A DNA stretch of 64,000 nt from Leptolyngbya sp. (GTDB taxonomy: Bacteria; Cyanobacteriota; Cyanobacteriia; Phormidesmidales; Phormidesmidaceae): assembly GCA_003249105.1 (NCBI GenBank), contig QBLT01000003.1:1-64000 (forward strand), given 5' to 3'. This document shows, piece after piece, positions 26,196 through 34,590 of the stretch (its first letter is position 1; every line of letters starts with the position of its first letter). The notes under the pieces are model-generated. The model was not told the origin of the DNA, did not search any database, and saw only the letters and a program-made list of their open reading frames with translations. Made by a program: the position numbers and the translations under genes.

Positions 26196-26358
26196 AACAT
26201 CCTCTGCGCCAGCTTACACATCATCAGTGTCGTAAGTTCAATGGTAGTGCTATCTTTCTCAAATCACCCATTGCATCCCCAGCGCTTATGCAGCGGTGGC
26301 CAATTCGCTCAAGACACAGGGCTCCAGGTCATCTTTGAGAAATCTGAAATCACTTCCT

Positions 26359-26988
26359 TCAGTCCACATCACCGGCCACAATTTTCGCTAGCGCCTTCAT
26401 AATCCGTAGCGTCTGGGCTAGCCCTTCATCCTGATCCAAAATCAGCTCTTTCGAGCGGGCGTATTGCCGACCCGCTAGCTTTACAAACACAAAACTACTG
26501 CCATTCGTCACCAGCCCATACAGCGGTAGCGACAAGTCCGGGGCTGCCATCATGTAGCCCAACACCTGGGGAATCCCCACCTTGAGCGAAAACTCTGCCC
26601 GCTTCGACTCAATCACCAACACCCAAAGCTGGTCTTTTAGCACCAGTACATCGAGCCGTCCCCTCAGGGTCAGTTCATCGGCCAAGGCAGTGATTTCTAC
26701 CGTTTTCTCGGTGGTGACGTAAAACGGCGGCAAAAACAGCCCGGCTAAGTCGAGTAGGGGTGCGACCACAGCCAGCTTGACGGTATTTTCGAGTAGCGAT
26801 CGCCGCTCCAGGTTGGCATAGGCCGCTTCTACCCGTGCCAATCGTTCCAGTTCTGCAGAGCTGAGCGCAGGCAAATCGCCCTGCCACTCTGAGAAAAAAG
26901 AGCGATCGGCAACTTCCCGCAGCCCAAACTGCTGTTCTAGGTCATACAGTGTTAACTGCTCAATTGGTAATGTCTGCACCATGGCCAT
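26359..26988 (-). CDS. PD-(D/E)XK nuclease-fold protein (type I restriction HsdR-N-like)
   Basis: This 209-residue protein has the nuclease fold pattern E69, D113 in LRGRLDVLVL, and E127/K129 in WVLVIESKR. The region around it resembles the N-terminal nuclease domain of type I restriction R subunits, but no helicase follows. Such stand-alone proteins are common in cyanobacteria and their role is unclear. It lies 163 bases upstream of the TPR/ATPase pair on the same strand. An ATG two codons in is an equally possible start. Confidence 0.78.
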   Translation of the reverse strand: MAMVQTLPIEQLTLYDLEQQFGLREVADRSFFSEWQGDLPALSSAELERLARVEAAYANLERRSLLENTVKLAVVAPLLDLAGLFLPPFYVTTEKTVEITALADELTLRGRLDVLVLKDQLWVLVIESKRAEFSLKVGIPQVLGYMMAAPDLSLPLYGLVTNGSSFVFVKLAGRQYARSKELILDQDEGLAQTLRIMKALAKIVAGDVD

Positions 26989-27735
26989 ACCTCCTACCGC
27001 TATTGTGGCATTTGTGAGAGGCCCAAGTTCTCCTAAAAACCGGGTGCCTGTGAATTATCAAAAGCTGGTGTCATCCTAAGGAAAAGCACCTGGTCTCTAA
27101 GATCAGCGATCGCGCCTCAGCAGAATAAACACCTCCCCTCGCTCTGGCGTGATTCGTACAGCGATCTGTCCCAGAATCGGCTGTTGCAGCACCACATTTT
27201 TTTGGTGTCAGGGCTGCATCCTTTAGAGTGAACCAGCAATGCTTTAGTGCGACAGCCCAACTTCCTATCGCGAGGCGGCAATGCTTTAGTGCGTTGGCCT
27301 GCCGGTCTTTGACCATCGCTCAACATTTGATTGTGGGGCGGCAACTTGTTAGATTGTGGCGCGACCATGCTGCTACGTTCGAGCAATCCTTTAAGTTGTC
27401 AATACACGATGCTTCTGTCATAGAGTGACTTCGAATAATCACCCGCTGCACCCTTACCGATTCAATACACAATGCTTCTGTCATAGGGCAACTTCGAATA
27501 GTCACCCGTTACATCCTTACTGGTTTAATGCACAGTGCCATTGTTATTGATACAAACCATGCCGTCATGCGCTGCATTACGATTGTTGCGCCCAAACTTG
27601 CTGCAACCCACTGCAACATTCATCCAGACCTAAGGGCGTACGTGAGAGAGCAGGTGCACAGAAGTAAGTAGCTGATATACCCGCCGCTGCAATTTGCTGC
27701 CATGCTATGAGGGTTGTCGTCAACGCGGTTTTGCT
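26989..27735. other. 747-bp gap between divergent genes
   Basis: The main content is the 21/63-bp repeat array at 27190-27650. Short frames here (for example minus 27117-27386 and 27320-27505) follow the repeat rather than any protein-like composition and lack ribosome sites. The mazG promoter should lie at its right end. No RNA gene was recognised. Confidence 0.5.
27190..27650. repeat. degenerate tandem array with 21-bp and 63-bp periods
   Basis: The best copies begin at 27401 (AATACACGATGCTTCTGTCA) and 27464 (AATACACAATGCTTCTGTCA), with a weaker third at 27527; each step is exactly 63 bp. Going left, related starts at 27338 and 27275 keep the 63-bp step, and 27233 and 27212 are 42 and 21 bp further on. 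The unit is therefore 21 bp with a 63-bp higher-order repeat. One minus-strand frame has a stop at every unit junction and another is open for only about 60 codons, so I read the array as non-coding or relic. Confidence 0.65.
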
Positions 27736-28596
27736 ATGGTTTCTGCGCCCTCCTCGTCCGGCACTCCCCAGGGCATCTCTGCTACCCCTCTCGCCGCCAT
27801 TCTTGCTGCCCTAGGGCGGCTGATCGATGTAATCGCCCAGCTGCGCCACCCCGAAACCGGCTGCCCATGGGATTTAGCCCAAACCCCCACCAGCCTGATC
27901 CCCTACGTGATTGAAGAAGCCTACGAGGTAGTCGATGCCATTCAGGTTGGGGAGAAGGAGGCGATCGCCGAAGAACTCGGCGACCTGCTGCTTCAGGTGG
28001 TGCTCCAGGCCCAGGTGGCCAGCGACAACGGCGACTTTGACTTGGGCACCGTCGCCACGGGCATTGCCGACAAGCTGGTGCGCCGCCACCCTCACATTTT
28101 TGGTGATGCCTCGGGCGAAACCCCTGAAGAAGTTAGCCAAAACTGGGATCGCATTAAGGCCGAAGAAAAGGGCATTGCCCACGAACCCGACAAACTCACT
28201 CCGAAGCTAACCAAATACAGCCGCACCCTGCCGCCGCTGATGGCCGCCAGCAAAATCTCCGTCAAAGCCGCCAAGGCCGGGTTCGAGTGGGAAACCATTG
28301 ACAACGTATGGGACAAATTTCACGAAGAACTCGACGAGTTTCGCCACGCCCTGGCCCATGAACCGAAGGAAAATCAGCAGGCGGAGCTGGGCGATCTGCT
28401 GTTTACCCTGGTAAATCTGGCCCGCTGGTACGACCTCGACCCTGCCGAGGCGTTGCAGAGCACTAACCGTCGCTTCATCCAGCGCTTTGAACTGGTGGAG
28501 TCGGTGGCAGAGAAGCCCCTGGGAGACTATGCGATCGACGAATTAGAAGCGTTGTGGCAGCGGGCGAAGGCGCGTTTGGCTCAACCCGAGGGTTAG
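27736..28596 (+). CDS. mazG: nucleoside triphosphate pyrophosphohydrolase MazG
   Basis: The protein has about 286 residues from ATG 27736; the 14 extra upstream codons are less likely. It hydrolyses NTPs to NMP and pyrophosphate as a house-cleaning enzyme. Two MazG domains are visible. The first has YVIEEAYEVVDAI and EELGDLLLQVVLQAQ (EExxE and ExxD metal ligands). The second has FHEELDEFRHAL and AELGDLLFTLVNLARW. GCPWDLAQTPTSL and RHPHIFGDA are family-specific stretches. Confidence 0.95.
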   Translation: MVSAPSSSGTPQGISATPLAAILAALGRLIDVIAQLRHPETGCPWDLAQTPTSLIPYVIEEAYEVVDAIQVGEKEAIAEELGDLLLQVVLQAQVASDNGDFDLGTVATGIADKLVRRHPHIFGDASGETPEEVSQNWDRIKAEEKGIAHEPDKLTPKLTKYSRTLPPLMAASKISVKAAKAGFEWETIDNVWDKFHEELDEFRHALAHEPKENQQAELGDLLFTLVNLARWYDLDPAEALQSTNRRFIQRFELVESVAEKPLGDYAIDELEALWQRAKARLAQPEG

Positions 28597-28597
28597 C

Positions 28598-28649
28598 GGT
28601 GGGCAGTGCCCACCCGACCAGAGTTGCCGTAGGGTGGGCACTGCCCACC
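28598..28649. repeat. two copies of a dispersed GGTGGGCACTGCCCACC palindrome
   Basis: The copies lie at 28598-28614 and 28633-28649, just after the mazG stop. Related copies are at 30656-30673 and 60625-60642. Each is a near-perfect 17-18 bp palindrome, and three are preceded by CGTAGGG. Next to a gene end the first two may act as terminators or mRNA stabilisers. Confidence 0.6.
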
Positions 28650-28687
28650 AGTTCCGATCCATCGCCCATACATAACCGATCGCGGCT

Positions 28688-28906
28688 CTATCGCGGCGCA
28701 TCGGGCTTGTAATAGTCGTTGGGGTTTACTGCCTGGCCACCGCCGTCTTTGTTGATGCAGCCAGCCTTCTCGACATAGCGGCAGACCCGTGCGTAGAGCC
28801 GAGCGCGAGTGCCCGGTGGACCAGCCGAGAAGAGTACGCGATCGCCCCCCACCATACCCACCATAATTTTGACGCCGCACACGGGGCAAGTTTGGGGAGC
28901 AGCCAT
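28688..28906 (-). CDS. small zinc-ribbon-like hypothetical protein
   Basis: The 72-residue product begins MAAPQTCPVCGVKIMVG, and CPVC is a metal-binding knuckle. Two more cysteines (RVCRYVEKAGCINK) could complete a zinc site. The tail is polar and ends NPNDYYKPDAPR. Function is unknown. It has a clean ATG and no overlap with neighbours, and its dense cysteine pattern supports it being real. Confidence 0.65.
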   Translation of the reverse strand: MAAPQTCPVCGVKIMVGMVGGDRVLFSAGPPGTRARLYARVCRYVEKAGCINKDGGGQAVNPNDYYKPDAPR

Positions 28907-28940
28907 GGGGGAACCTCAATCGAACCTGTGAGGATTTTAC

Positions 28941-29005
28941 CTTGTTGGGGAGTGAGGGAGTAGGGAGTGAGTGGGTAAGGGGGTGAGGGGTGAGGGAGTG
29001 AAGGG
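28941..29005 (+). repeat. G-rich GGGAGTGA/GGTGAGG low-complexity tract
   Basis: On the plus strand this tract is a run of imperfect 6-8 base units made almost only of G, A and T (GGGAGTGAGGGAGTAGGGAG and similar). It lies between the small zinc-ribbon gene and the cofG stop. A related C-rich tract (CACTCACCCTCACG twice) is at about 33876-33906. Such tracts change length easily and may form G-rich structures. Confidence 0.5.
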
Positions 29006-29013
29006 TGATGTGC

Positions 29014-30024
29014 TTAAGAATCGCTGAGCGAAGTGCGCCAGGTTTGCACTAGGGATCTCATGGGTTCGGGTAGCCAGCTATCGTATTGGGGATAGACGGG
29101 CAGGCGGGGCTGGAGTTGCCAGCCGGAGGGGGCGATCGCAGCTCCCAGCGACTCCGGCGTAGGATGGTCGTAATCTGGGTTCACTTCATCCACCGGGCTA
29201 ATGCCGCCCAGATCCCGCGCGCCAGCGGTCAAACAATCCAGTAGTCCCCTATGACTAACCAGGTTGGGCGGAATCTGAAGATTGACGGTAGGGGGTAGAT
29301 ATTCTCTCGCTAGCTGCACAGCTCTCACTAGCGCGGCTTCATCGAGCGCCATCCCCGGCTGAAGCTGCTGCTGGCCAGGGCTGTGGGGTTGCAGAATGAC
29401 TTCTTGAATGTGGCCATAGCGGGTTTGGAGGGTGGCGATCGCCCGTAGCGAATCTACCCAATCAGCCTCGCTTTCGCCCAGCCCCAGCAGCAGCCCGGTG
29501 GTGAAGGGAATCCCCAGCTCTCCGGCCCAGGTCAACTGTTGCAGCCGCACTTCAGGACGTTTGCTGGGGGCGTGGCGGTGCACGGTGTCGAGTAGCTGCG
29601 GCGTTACCTGCTCGACCATCAGGCCCATCGACACATTCACCTGCCGCAGCTGGGCCATTTCGTTGCGACTCAGGGGCCCGGCATTCGTGTGGGGCAGCAG
29701 TCCGGCCTCCAGCGCCAGCGCACAGATTTGGTAGATGTGGCGAAACCAGTCATCGCGGCGGGGGCTGTGGGGAGCCACCTCACCGCTGAGCACCAGCACC
29801 TCGCACACGCCCTGATGGCGCAAAATGGGTAGCTGTTGGGCCACATACTCTAAACTCAGCCAGGGTGCCTGGCCGGGGTCAACTCGAAAGTTGCAGTAGG
29901 TGCAGCGGTTAAAGCATTCATAGGTGGGCACCAGCGTGTAGGCCCGGCTGTAGGTCACTACCCGGTGCGACCTGTGCTGCGTCACCAAACCGCTGAGCGA
30001 ATCAACTGCCCTAGCTTGATCCAT
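29014..30024 (-). CDS. cofG: 7,8-didemethyl-8-hydroxy-5-deazariboflavin synthase subunit CofG
   Basis: This 336-residue radical SAM enzyme works with CofH to build the 8-HDF (Fo) deazaflavin chromophore, used in cyanobacteria by photolyases. The cluster motif CFNRCTYC gives C37, C41 and C44. TNAGPLSRNEM and MGLMVEQVTPQLLD are typical of CofG, and GGISPVDEVNPDYDHP near the end is the family's C-terminal signature. It starts at ATG 30024. The cofH partner is not in the window. Confidence 0.93.
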   Translation of the reverse strand: MDQARAVDSLSGLVTQHRSHRVVTYSRAYTLVPTYECFNRCTYCNFRVDPGQAPWLSLEYVAQQLPILRHQGVCEVLVLSGEVAPHSPRRDDWFRHIYQICALALEAGLLPHTNAGPLSRNEMAQLRQVNVSMGLMVEQVTPQLLDTVHRHAPSKRPEVRLQQLTWAGELGIPFTTGLLLGLGESEADWVDSLRAIATLQTRYGHIQEVILQPHSPGQQQLQPGMALDEAALVRAVQLAREYLPPTVNLQIPPNLVSHRGLLDCLTAGARDLGGISPVDEVNPDYDHPTPESLGAAIAPSGWQLQPRLPVYPQYDSWLPEPMRSLVQTWRTSLSDS

Positions 30025-30063
30025 ACCAACGCAATAGCTTTAACCCCGCCAGTTTAGGTGAGT

Positions 30064-30441
30064 TTAGGCAACTTCCACCGTCACCACTTCCACCGGAAAG
30101 TCTGCCGCCTTCCAGGCCGCGACCCCGCCGCGCACAATGGCAACCTTCGAGAAGCCTGCCGCCCGTAGCTGCTCGGCCACAGCGGCGGCTTCATCGTCGG
30201 TGTTGCTATAGATATAGAGATCGCGAGTGACTTCAAAGCAGTTGGCAGCGGTGGCTAGCAGCGAGTCAGCGGGCATCGAAATTGCGCCAGTTATATGGCT
30301 CTCGTTAAAATCGGCGCGATCGCGTACATCAATAATCGTTAGCGCCGGTTCACCCCAGTCCAGCCGCTCCTTGAGATCGTAGACACGAGACTCGGGCCGC
30401 AAAGGCGAAGGCTTAGGCAACAAGCCAAAAAAGCGTTTCAT
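30064..30441 (-). CDS. rhodanese-like domain protein lacking the catalytic cysteine
   Basis: This 125-residue single rhodanese domain starts at ATG 30441 (MKRFFGLLPKP). The fold markers are LTIIDVRDRADFNESHI and GGVAAWKAADFPVE. The active-site loop reads YIYSNTDDEAA, so the expected Cys is Ser and the CxxGxR loop is lost. It should not transfer sulfur and may be a binding or regulatory domain. The 15 codons upstream of the chosen start look like leader. Confidence 0.85.
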   Translation of the reverse strand: MKRFFGLLPKPSPLRPESRVYDLKERLDWGEPALTIIDVRDRADFNESHITGAISMPADSLLATAANCFEVTRDLYIYSNTDDEAAAVAEQLRAAGFSKVAIVRGGVAAWKAADFPVEVVTVEVA

Positions 30442-30763
30442 GGTGAGGAGGATCCTGGGCGAAGGCGTTCTCCTGCAATGTAACAAACCTTAATAGGGTG
30501 CGCAAACTTTTATTGAGAATAGTAGACAAAATAACCCATTCCTTTGCCCATATCAATTGAAAATCTCAATGAACTTCCTTGACCCAGCCCTCAACCCTGG
30601 GCCAAATGTTACTAAACCAGGCCACTAAGATCGCTAAAAGCCTTGTCATACCGTAGGGCGGGCACTGCCCACCAGCGTCAAACCAGCGCTATTCACCCGG
30701 AGCTTATGAGCATCGCTAGATCCTTTGTTCCAGTGCCTAACCCTCGCAGTAGCATAGAATCAG
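30442..30763. other. intergenic region between rhodanese gene and mutL
   Basis: This is a 322-bp divergent promoter region. It contains one copy of the dispersed GGCGGGCACTGCCCACC palindrome at 30656-30673. No clear promoter pair or RNA gene was seen. Confidence 0.45.
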
Positions 30764-32506
30764 TTGCCTCGGAGCCCCCTTCCTATCCCTGCCGACAGCG
30801 TTTCTAATTTAGTCCCCCCCTCCATACAGCTATTGCCTGGGGAGGTCATTCACAGCATCGCCGCCGGAGAGGTAATCGACTCTCTAGCGGCGGTGGTGCG
30901 CGAGCTGATCGAAAACGCGATCGATGCCCAGGCTACCCACATTACCCTCGCTCTCTGGCCCGACCAGGGCCGGGTGCAGGTAGCTGACAACGGCACCGCC
31001 ATGGCGCTAGAAAATTTGCACCAGGCCGCCATCCCCCACAGCACCAGCAAAATTCGCACCCAGGCTGACCTGTGGCAGGTGAATAGTTTGGGATTTCGCG
31101 GTGAAGCTCTGCACAGCCTGGCCCAGGTTGCCCAACTAGAAATTTGCAGTCGCGCCCCCGGTGCCGAGTCGGGCTGGCGCGTCACCTACTCAGCCCAGGG
31201 AGAACCCCTAGAGACAGTTCCAGCCGCTTTGGCCCAGGGCACGGTGGTGACGGTCACCGATCTTTTTGGGGTTTGGCCCGCTCGCCGGGAGCGATTGCCC
31301 ACGCTACCCCGCCAGCTCAGCCAAGTGCAGCGCGTTATTCACCACTGTGCTCTGGCCCATCCGACGGTGACTTGGGCGGTGCAGGTTGGCGATCGCCCCT
31401 GGCTAGCCATCACCCCCAGCCCCACCGCTCAGGGTATCGTTCCACAACTGCTGAGGGCCGTCAGTGAAAGCGATTTACAAGACGGTTGGCAGGCTGCTCC
31501 CTGGGCCAAGGGGAAAGCCAATTCCTTAGAGAATTGTCCTTTAAAAGCGGGGATCTATAGTCTGATTGGCCTGCCCGATCGCTGCCATCGCCCTCGCCCC
31601 GACTGGGTCAAGGTGGCGGTCAATGGGCGAGTTGTAACGGTCCCCGAACTAGAGCAGGGCATTTTGAATGCCTTTCGCCACACCCTACCTCGCCACCGCT
31701 ATCCCCTGGCCTTTGTGCATCTAACTGTTCCTCCCAGCTATATCGACTGGAACCGCCGCTCCGACAAATCGACCCTGTACCTGCACCGCCTCGACGAATG
31801 GACGGCCCTTTGCCAGAGTCATCTTGAGGCGCTGCTCGGACGGCACGCTGCTGACCTGCCCGATGCCAGCCAGCAGCGTGTTACCCAACTGCTCAAAACG
31901 GCGGAACCGAGTGGTAGCTATGGCGTAGCTGAATTGTCCGATGGGTTGCCCTATCGCGAGCGTCCGGGCGGTTTGCGGGCGATCGCCCAAGTCCACAACC
32001 GCTACATCTTGGCCGAACAGACCGACGGCCTCTGCCTAATCGAACAACACATTGCCCACGAGCGCGTCCTCTACGAGCGTCTGCAAGCCCAGTGGCAGCT
32101 GGTGCCATTAACCACCCCCGTTGTGCTGGAGGGGCTCAGGGAGAAACAGCTTGAGCAGCTTGAGCGCCTAGGATTGCCCCCCGAAGAGTTTGGGCCAAAT
32201 CGCTGGGCTATTCGAGAAGCACCGGAGCCATTGTGCGATCGCCCCGACCTGCCCGATGCCCTGCTAGAACTCAGCCTCGGCGGCAATTTGGATACGGCTC
32301 AGGTGGCGATCGCTTGCCGCACCGCCATCCGCAACGGCACGCCGCTCGATCTCGCCACCCTGCAAACCCTGCTCGACGACTGGCAGCAGACCCGCAACCC
32401 CCGCACCTGCCCCCACGGCAGACCGATCTGCCTAACGCTGAGCGAAACCAGCCTGGCTCGGTTCTTCCGCCGCAGCTGGATGATCGGCAAAAGCCACGGC
32501 ATTTAG
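30764..32506 (+). CDS. mutL: DNA mismatch repair protein MutL, divergent
   Basis: This roughly 580-residue protein has an N-terminal GHKL ATPase and a C-terminal dimerisation domain. IAAGEVIDSLAAVVRELIENAIDA carries the Glu/Asn ATP site; LGFRGEALHSLAQVA is the ATP lid. Two motifs deviate. The DxGxG box reads DNGTA, losing its second Gly. The endonuclease box reads EQHIAHERVLYE, where DQHAxxExxxxE is canonical. ACR- and CPHGRP-like blocks remain near the end (ACRTAIRNG, TCPHGRP). The only start in frame is TTG 30764. The first 20 residues are not conserved, so the true start may be an internal TTG. Confidence 0.9.
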   Translation: MPRSPLPIPADSVSNLVPPSIQLLPGEVIHSIAAGEVIDSLAAVVRELIENAIDAQATHITLALWPDQGRVQVADNGTAMALENLHQAAIPHSTSKIRTQADLWQVNSLGFRGEALHSLAQVAQLEICSRAPGAESGWRVTYSAQGEPLETVPAALAQGTVVTVTDLFGVWPARRERLPTLPRQLSQVQRVIHHCALAHPTVTWAVQVGDRPWLAITPSPTAQGIVPQLLRAVSESDLQDGWQAAPWAKGKANSLENCPLKAGIYSLIGLPDRCHRPRPDWVKVAVNGRVVTVPELEQGILNAFRHTLPRHRYPLAFVHLTVPPSYIDWNRRSDKSTLYLHRLDEWTALCQSHLEALLGRHAADLPDASQQRVTQLLKTAEPSGSYGVAELSDGLPYRERPGGLRAIAQVHNRYILAEQTDGLCLIEQHIAHERVLYERLQAQWQLVPLTTPVVLEGLREKQLEQLERLGLPPEEFGPNRWAIREAPEPLCDRPDLPDALLELSLGGNLDTAQVAIACRTAIRNGTPLDLATLQTLLDDWQQTRNPRTCPHGRPICLTLSETSLARFFRRSWMIGKSHGI

Positions 32507-32546
32507 GGCAGGGTCAGGCACCCGTCCCTGCTTAAATGCGGGGTCA

Positions 32547-32609
32547 GGCACCCGGTCCCTTTTGGGCAACCATCAAGCCCCTATTGCACCACAAAAGGGA
32601 CCGGGTGCC
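32547..32609. terminator. perfect 18-bp inverted repeat between convergent genes
   Basis: GGCACCCGGTCCCTTTTG (32547-32564) and CAAAAGGGACCGGGTGCC (32592-32609) are exact reverse complements with a 27-base loop. A partial direct copy (GGTCAGGCACCCGTCCC) lies at about 32515-32528. It lies between the ends of mutL (+) and the GST-like gene (-), so it could terminate both, or be a dispersed REP-like repeat. Confidence 0.55.
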
Positions 32610-32627
32610 TTGGCCAATACCCCTCAC

Positions 32628-33830
32628 CTAGGCGGCAAAATTCGCCGGGTCTTGGTCGCGACGGTGGCGAGTCGGCAGTGGCTCGGGCTGAGCATCTCCA
32701 ACCAGAGCCGCTGTAAACTCCAGGGCTTCCCGCAGGCACTTAGCCGCATAGATCGACATATCGCGGGGGACGTTGATGCGATCGCGCAGATACCGCAGCC
32801 CCAGCTCAATCCCAGCTGGAGGTTCGCAGGGCTCTCCGGTCATTAAATAAGTCAGCGCACAGCGCAGGGCCAGGTCAATTCCATCCTTCGCTGCTGGATT
32901 CACCTTAATGATGTTGTCTCGGTGCTTCACTACGCGAGTCAGGGCCTCAACTCGAGAGGTTTCTGGCTCGGGGTAGGCCACATCGGGCAGACCCAGCCAG
33001 GGGCCGCGATCGACCTGGGCCTGGTTGCGCCGGGTCTGGGGCAAATCATTCTCATAGCAGCCCCCCATTTGCGGTGGCAGGTCGTGCACATGGGTATGAA
33101 AGTCGCTCTGGGTGCCGCGATAGGTCGAGCGGCTCTCCAACCCATCGAACCAGTCTTTGAGGCGAGGATTCTCCTCGCGCAGGGAGTAGCCTTTGTAGTA
33201 GTAAAGGCTGGCATTCATGCGCTCCACGTAGGGCACAAACACCACGTCGCCGGTGCTAAACTCCGGCAAAAAGAAGGGGCCGGGATGGGTGGACAGCGCC
33301 TGCTCTACCCGTTGCACTATCCCCACAAACTGCTCGCCTGCCCGCTGGTCTGCTGCCAGCGATCGCACCGGCTGGCACAGCCACATGCACCAGGCTCGAA
33401 ACAGCAGTCGCTCTAGCTGCCGCAGGGGCACCACCTGCGGGTCTTTCATGCCCCAAACCAGGGGGCCAAAGGCATTCTCTAGCGCCAGCAGAATGTCGTC
33501 GCTCTCGGTAACCATTCGCCCATCTAACTCCAGGGCAGGCAGCATCCCCGAAGGCACTTTCCGTTTGTACCAAGCTTCCTTTTCGCCGTAGCAAAACATG
33601 GTGACCTTTTCGATACGGTAGGGCACCTGCTTTTCTTCGAGCCACAGCCATACTTTTTGGCAATAGGGGCACCAGGCGTGGTTGTCGCGGTAGAGGGTGA
33701 CCCGCACCGCCGACTCGGGCTGGCCAAACAGGCGTAGCCGAGATTGGGCATTCGTGGGGCCATTCACGTAGTCAACGGAAAAATCGGCCATTTCTTCTAG
33801 GGCCGACCAGCTGAGGGGGGCAGAGGTCAT
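32628..33830 (-). CDS. glutathione S-transferase family protein
   Basis: This 400-residue protein has an N-terminal thioredoxin-fold GST domain with [16 protein letters not shown] (C54, C57), the cis-proline region [11 protein letters not shown] and the ESDDIL loop. A helical GST C-domain follows (about 140-250). The last 150 residues are an extension with a segment rich in Pro and acidic residues and a helical end, which also occurs in cyanobacterial and plastid relatives. Redox or conjugation substrates are unknown. Confidence 0.85.
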   Translation of the reverse strand: MTSAPLSWSALEEMADFSVDYVNGPTNAQSRLRLFGQPESAVRVTLYRDNHAWCPYCQKVWLWLEEKQVPYRIEKVTMFCYGEKEAWYKRKVPSGMLPALELDGRMVTESDDILLALENAFGPLVWGMKDPQVVPLRQLERLLFRAWCMWLCQPVRSLAADQRAGEQFVGIVQRVEQALSTHPGPFFLPEFSTGDVVFVPYVERMNASLYYYKGYSLREENPRLKDWFDGLESRSTYRGTQSDFHTHVHDLPPQMGGCYENDLPQTRRNQAQVDRGPWLGLPDVAYPEPETSRVEALTRVVKHRDNIIKVNPAAKDGIDLALRCALTYLMTGEPCEPPAGIELGLRYLRDRINVPRDMSIYAAKCLREALEFTAALVGDAQPEPLPTRHRRDQDPANFAA

Positions 33831-33945
33831 ACAGGGCAGCGCGCTAACAGTTCACCCCCTGATTGTGACAGGTATTCACCCACTCACCCTCACGCCCACT
33901 CACCTTCACGTAGGGGAGTCAAGCACGCAGAGGATTCCAGTGTCA

Positions 33946-34590
33946 CTAGGCCTTGTTATTCTCAATGGCCCAGCGGGCAAGCTCTGTGCGGTTGTTGAGG
34001 CCGGTCTTGCCCAGCATGTTGCTAACGTGGCTCTCAATGGTGCGCTGGCTGACCTGCAGCTCGTTGGCAATTTCGCGGTTGGCCATGCCTCGGGCGACAA
34101 ACTGCACCACCCGCAGCTCGGTAGGCGTCAGCTCCACATCAAAGGGAACTTGAATCGCTGGGCTGCCGCCGCCCTTGATTTGCTGTTTGATCAGCCGAGA
34201 GGTCTGTTTGAGGGAAGACTCTACCTGGGCGACTAGCTCCTCAGGCTCGAAGGGCTTGACCATATACACGTCGGCCCCGGTGTTGAGCCCCTTGACGCGA
34301 TCCTGGCTCTGGCCCTTGGCAGAGAGAAACAAAATCGGAATCCACTCGGTGGAGGGATTTTCGCGTATGTGGCGCACAAAGGCGTGGCCATCCATCTCAG
34401 GCATCATCACGTCGCAGATGATCATGTCTGGGGTGGTGTTTTCTAGCATATCCAGGGCCTCTCGACCGTTGCCCGCCGTCTTCACCTCGTAGCCACGGAA
34501 CTCAAGATAGTCCTTGACTAACAGGATTAGGTTAGGGTCATCGTCAATTAGCAGAAGCTGCTTTTGATCGCCTGGGGTTGAATCCTTCAT
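33946..34590 (-). CDS. NarL/LuxR-family response regulator, Rre1/Ycf29-like
   Basis: The 214-residue product has a receiver domain (about 10-130) with D17-D18, phospho-acceptor D60 in IICDVMMP, and K112 in MVKPFEPEEL. It is followed by a LuxR-type helix-turn-helix (about 150-214; LTPTELRVVQFVARGMANREIANEL, then QRTIESHVSNML). The wording of both domains is very close to cyanobacterial Rre1/plastid Ycf29, a stress regulator acting with Hik2/Hik34. I assign it by recognition. It ends 115 bases from the GST-like gene start. Confidence 0.85.
   Translation of the reverse strand: MKDSTPGDQKQLLLIDDDPNLILLVKDYLEFRGYEVKTAGNGREALDMLENTTPDMIICDVMMPEMDGHAFVRHIRENPSTEWIPILFLSAKGQSQDRVKGLNTGADVYMVKPFEPEELVAQVESSLKQTSRLIKQQIKGGGSPAIQVPFDVELTPTELRVVQFVARGMANREIANELQVSQRTIESHVSNMLGKTGLNNRTELARWAIENNKA

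Noticed and set aside
27117-27505. Short minus-strand frames in the repeat array
   Set aside because: They arise from the 21/63-bp repeat period, lack ribosome sites and have an unnatural composition. A related frame has a stop in each unit.
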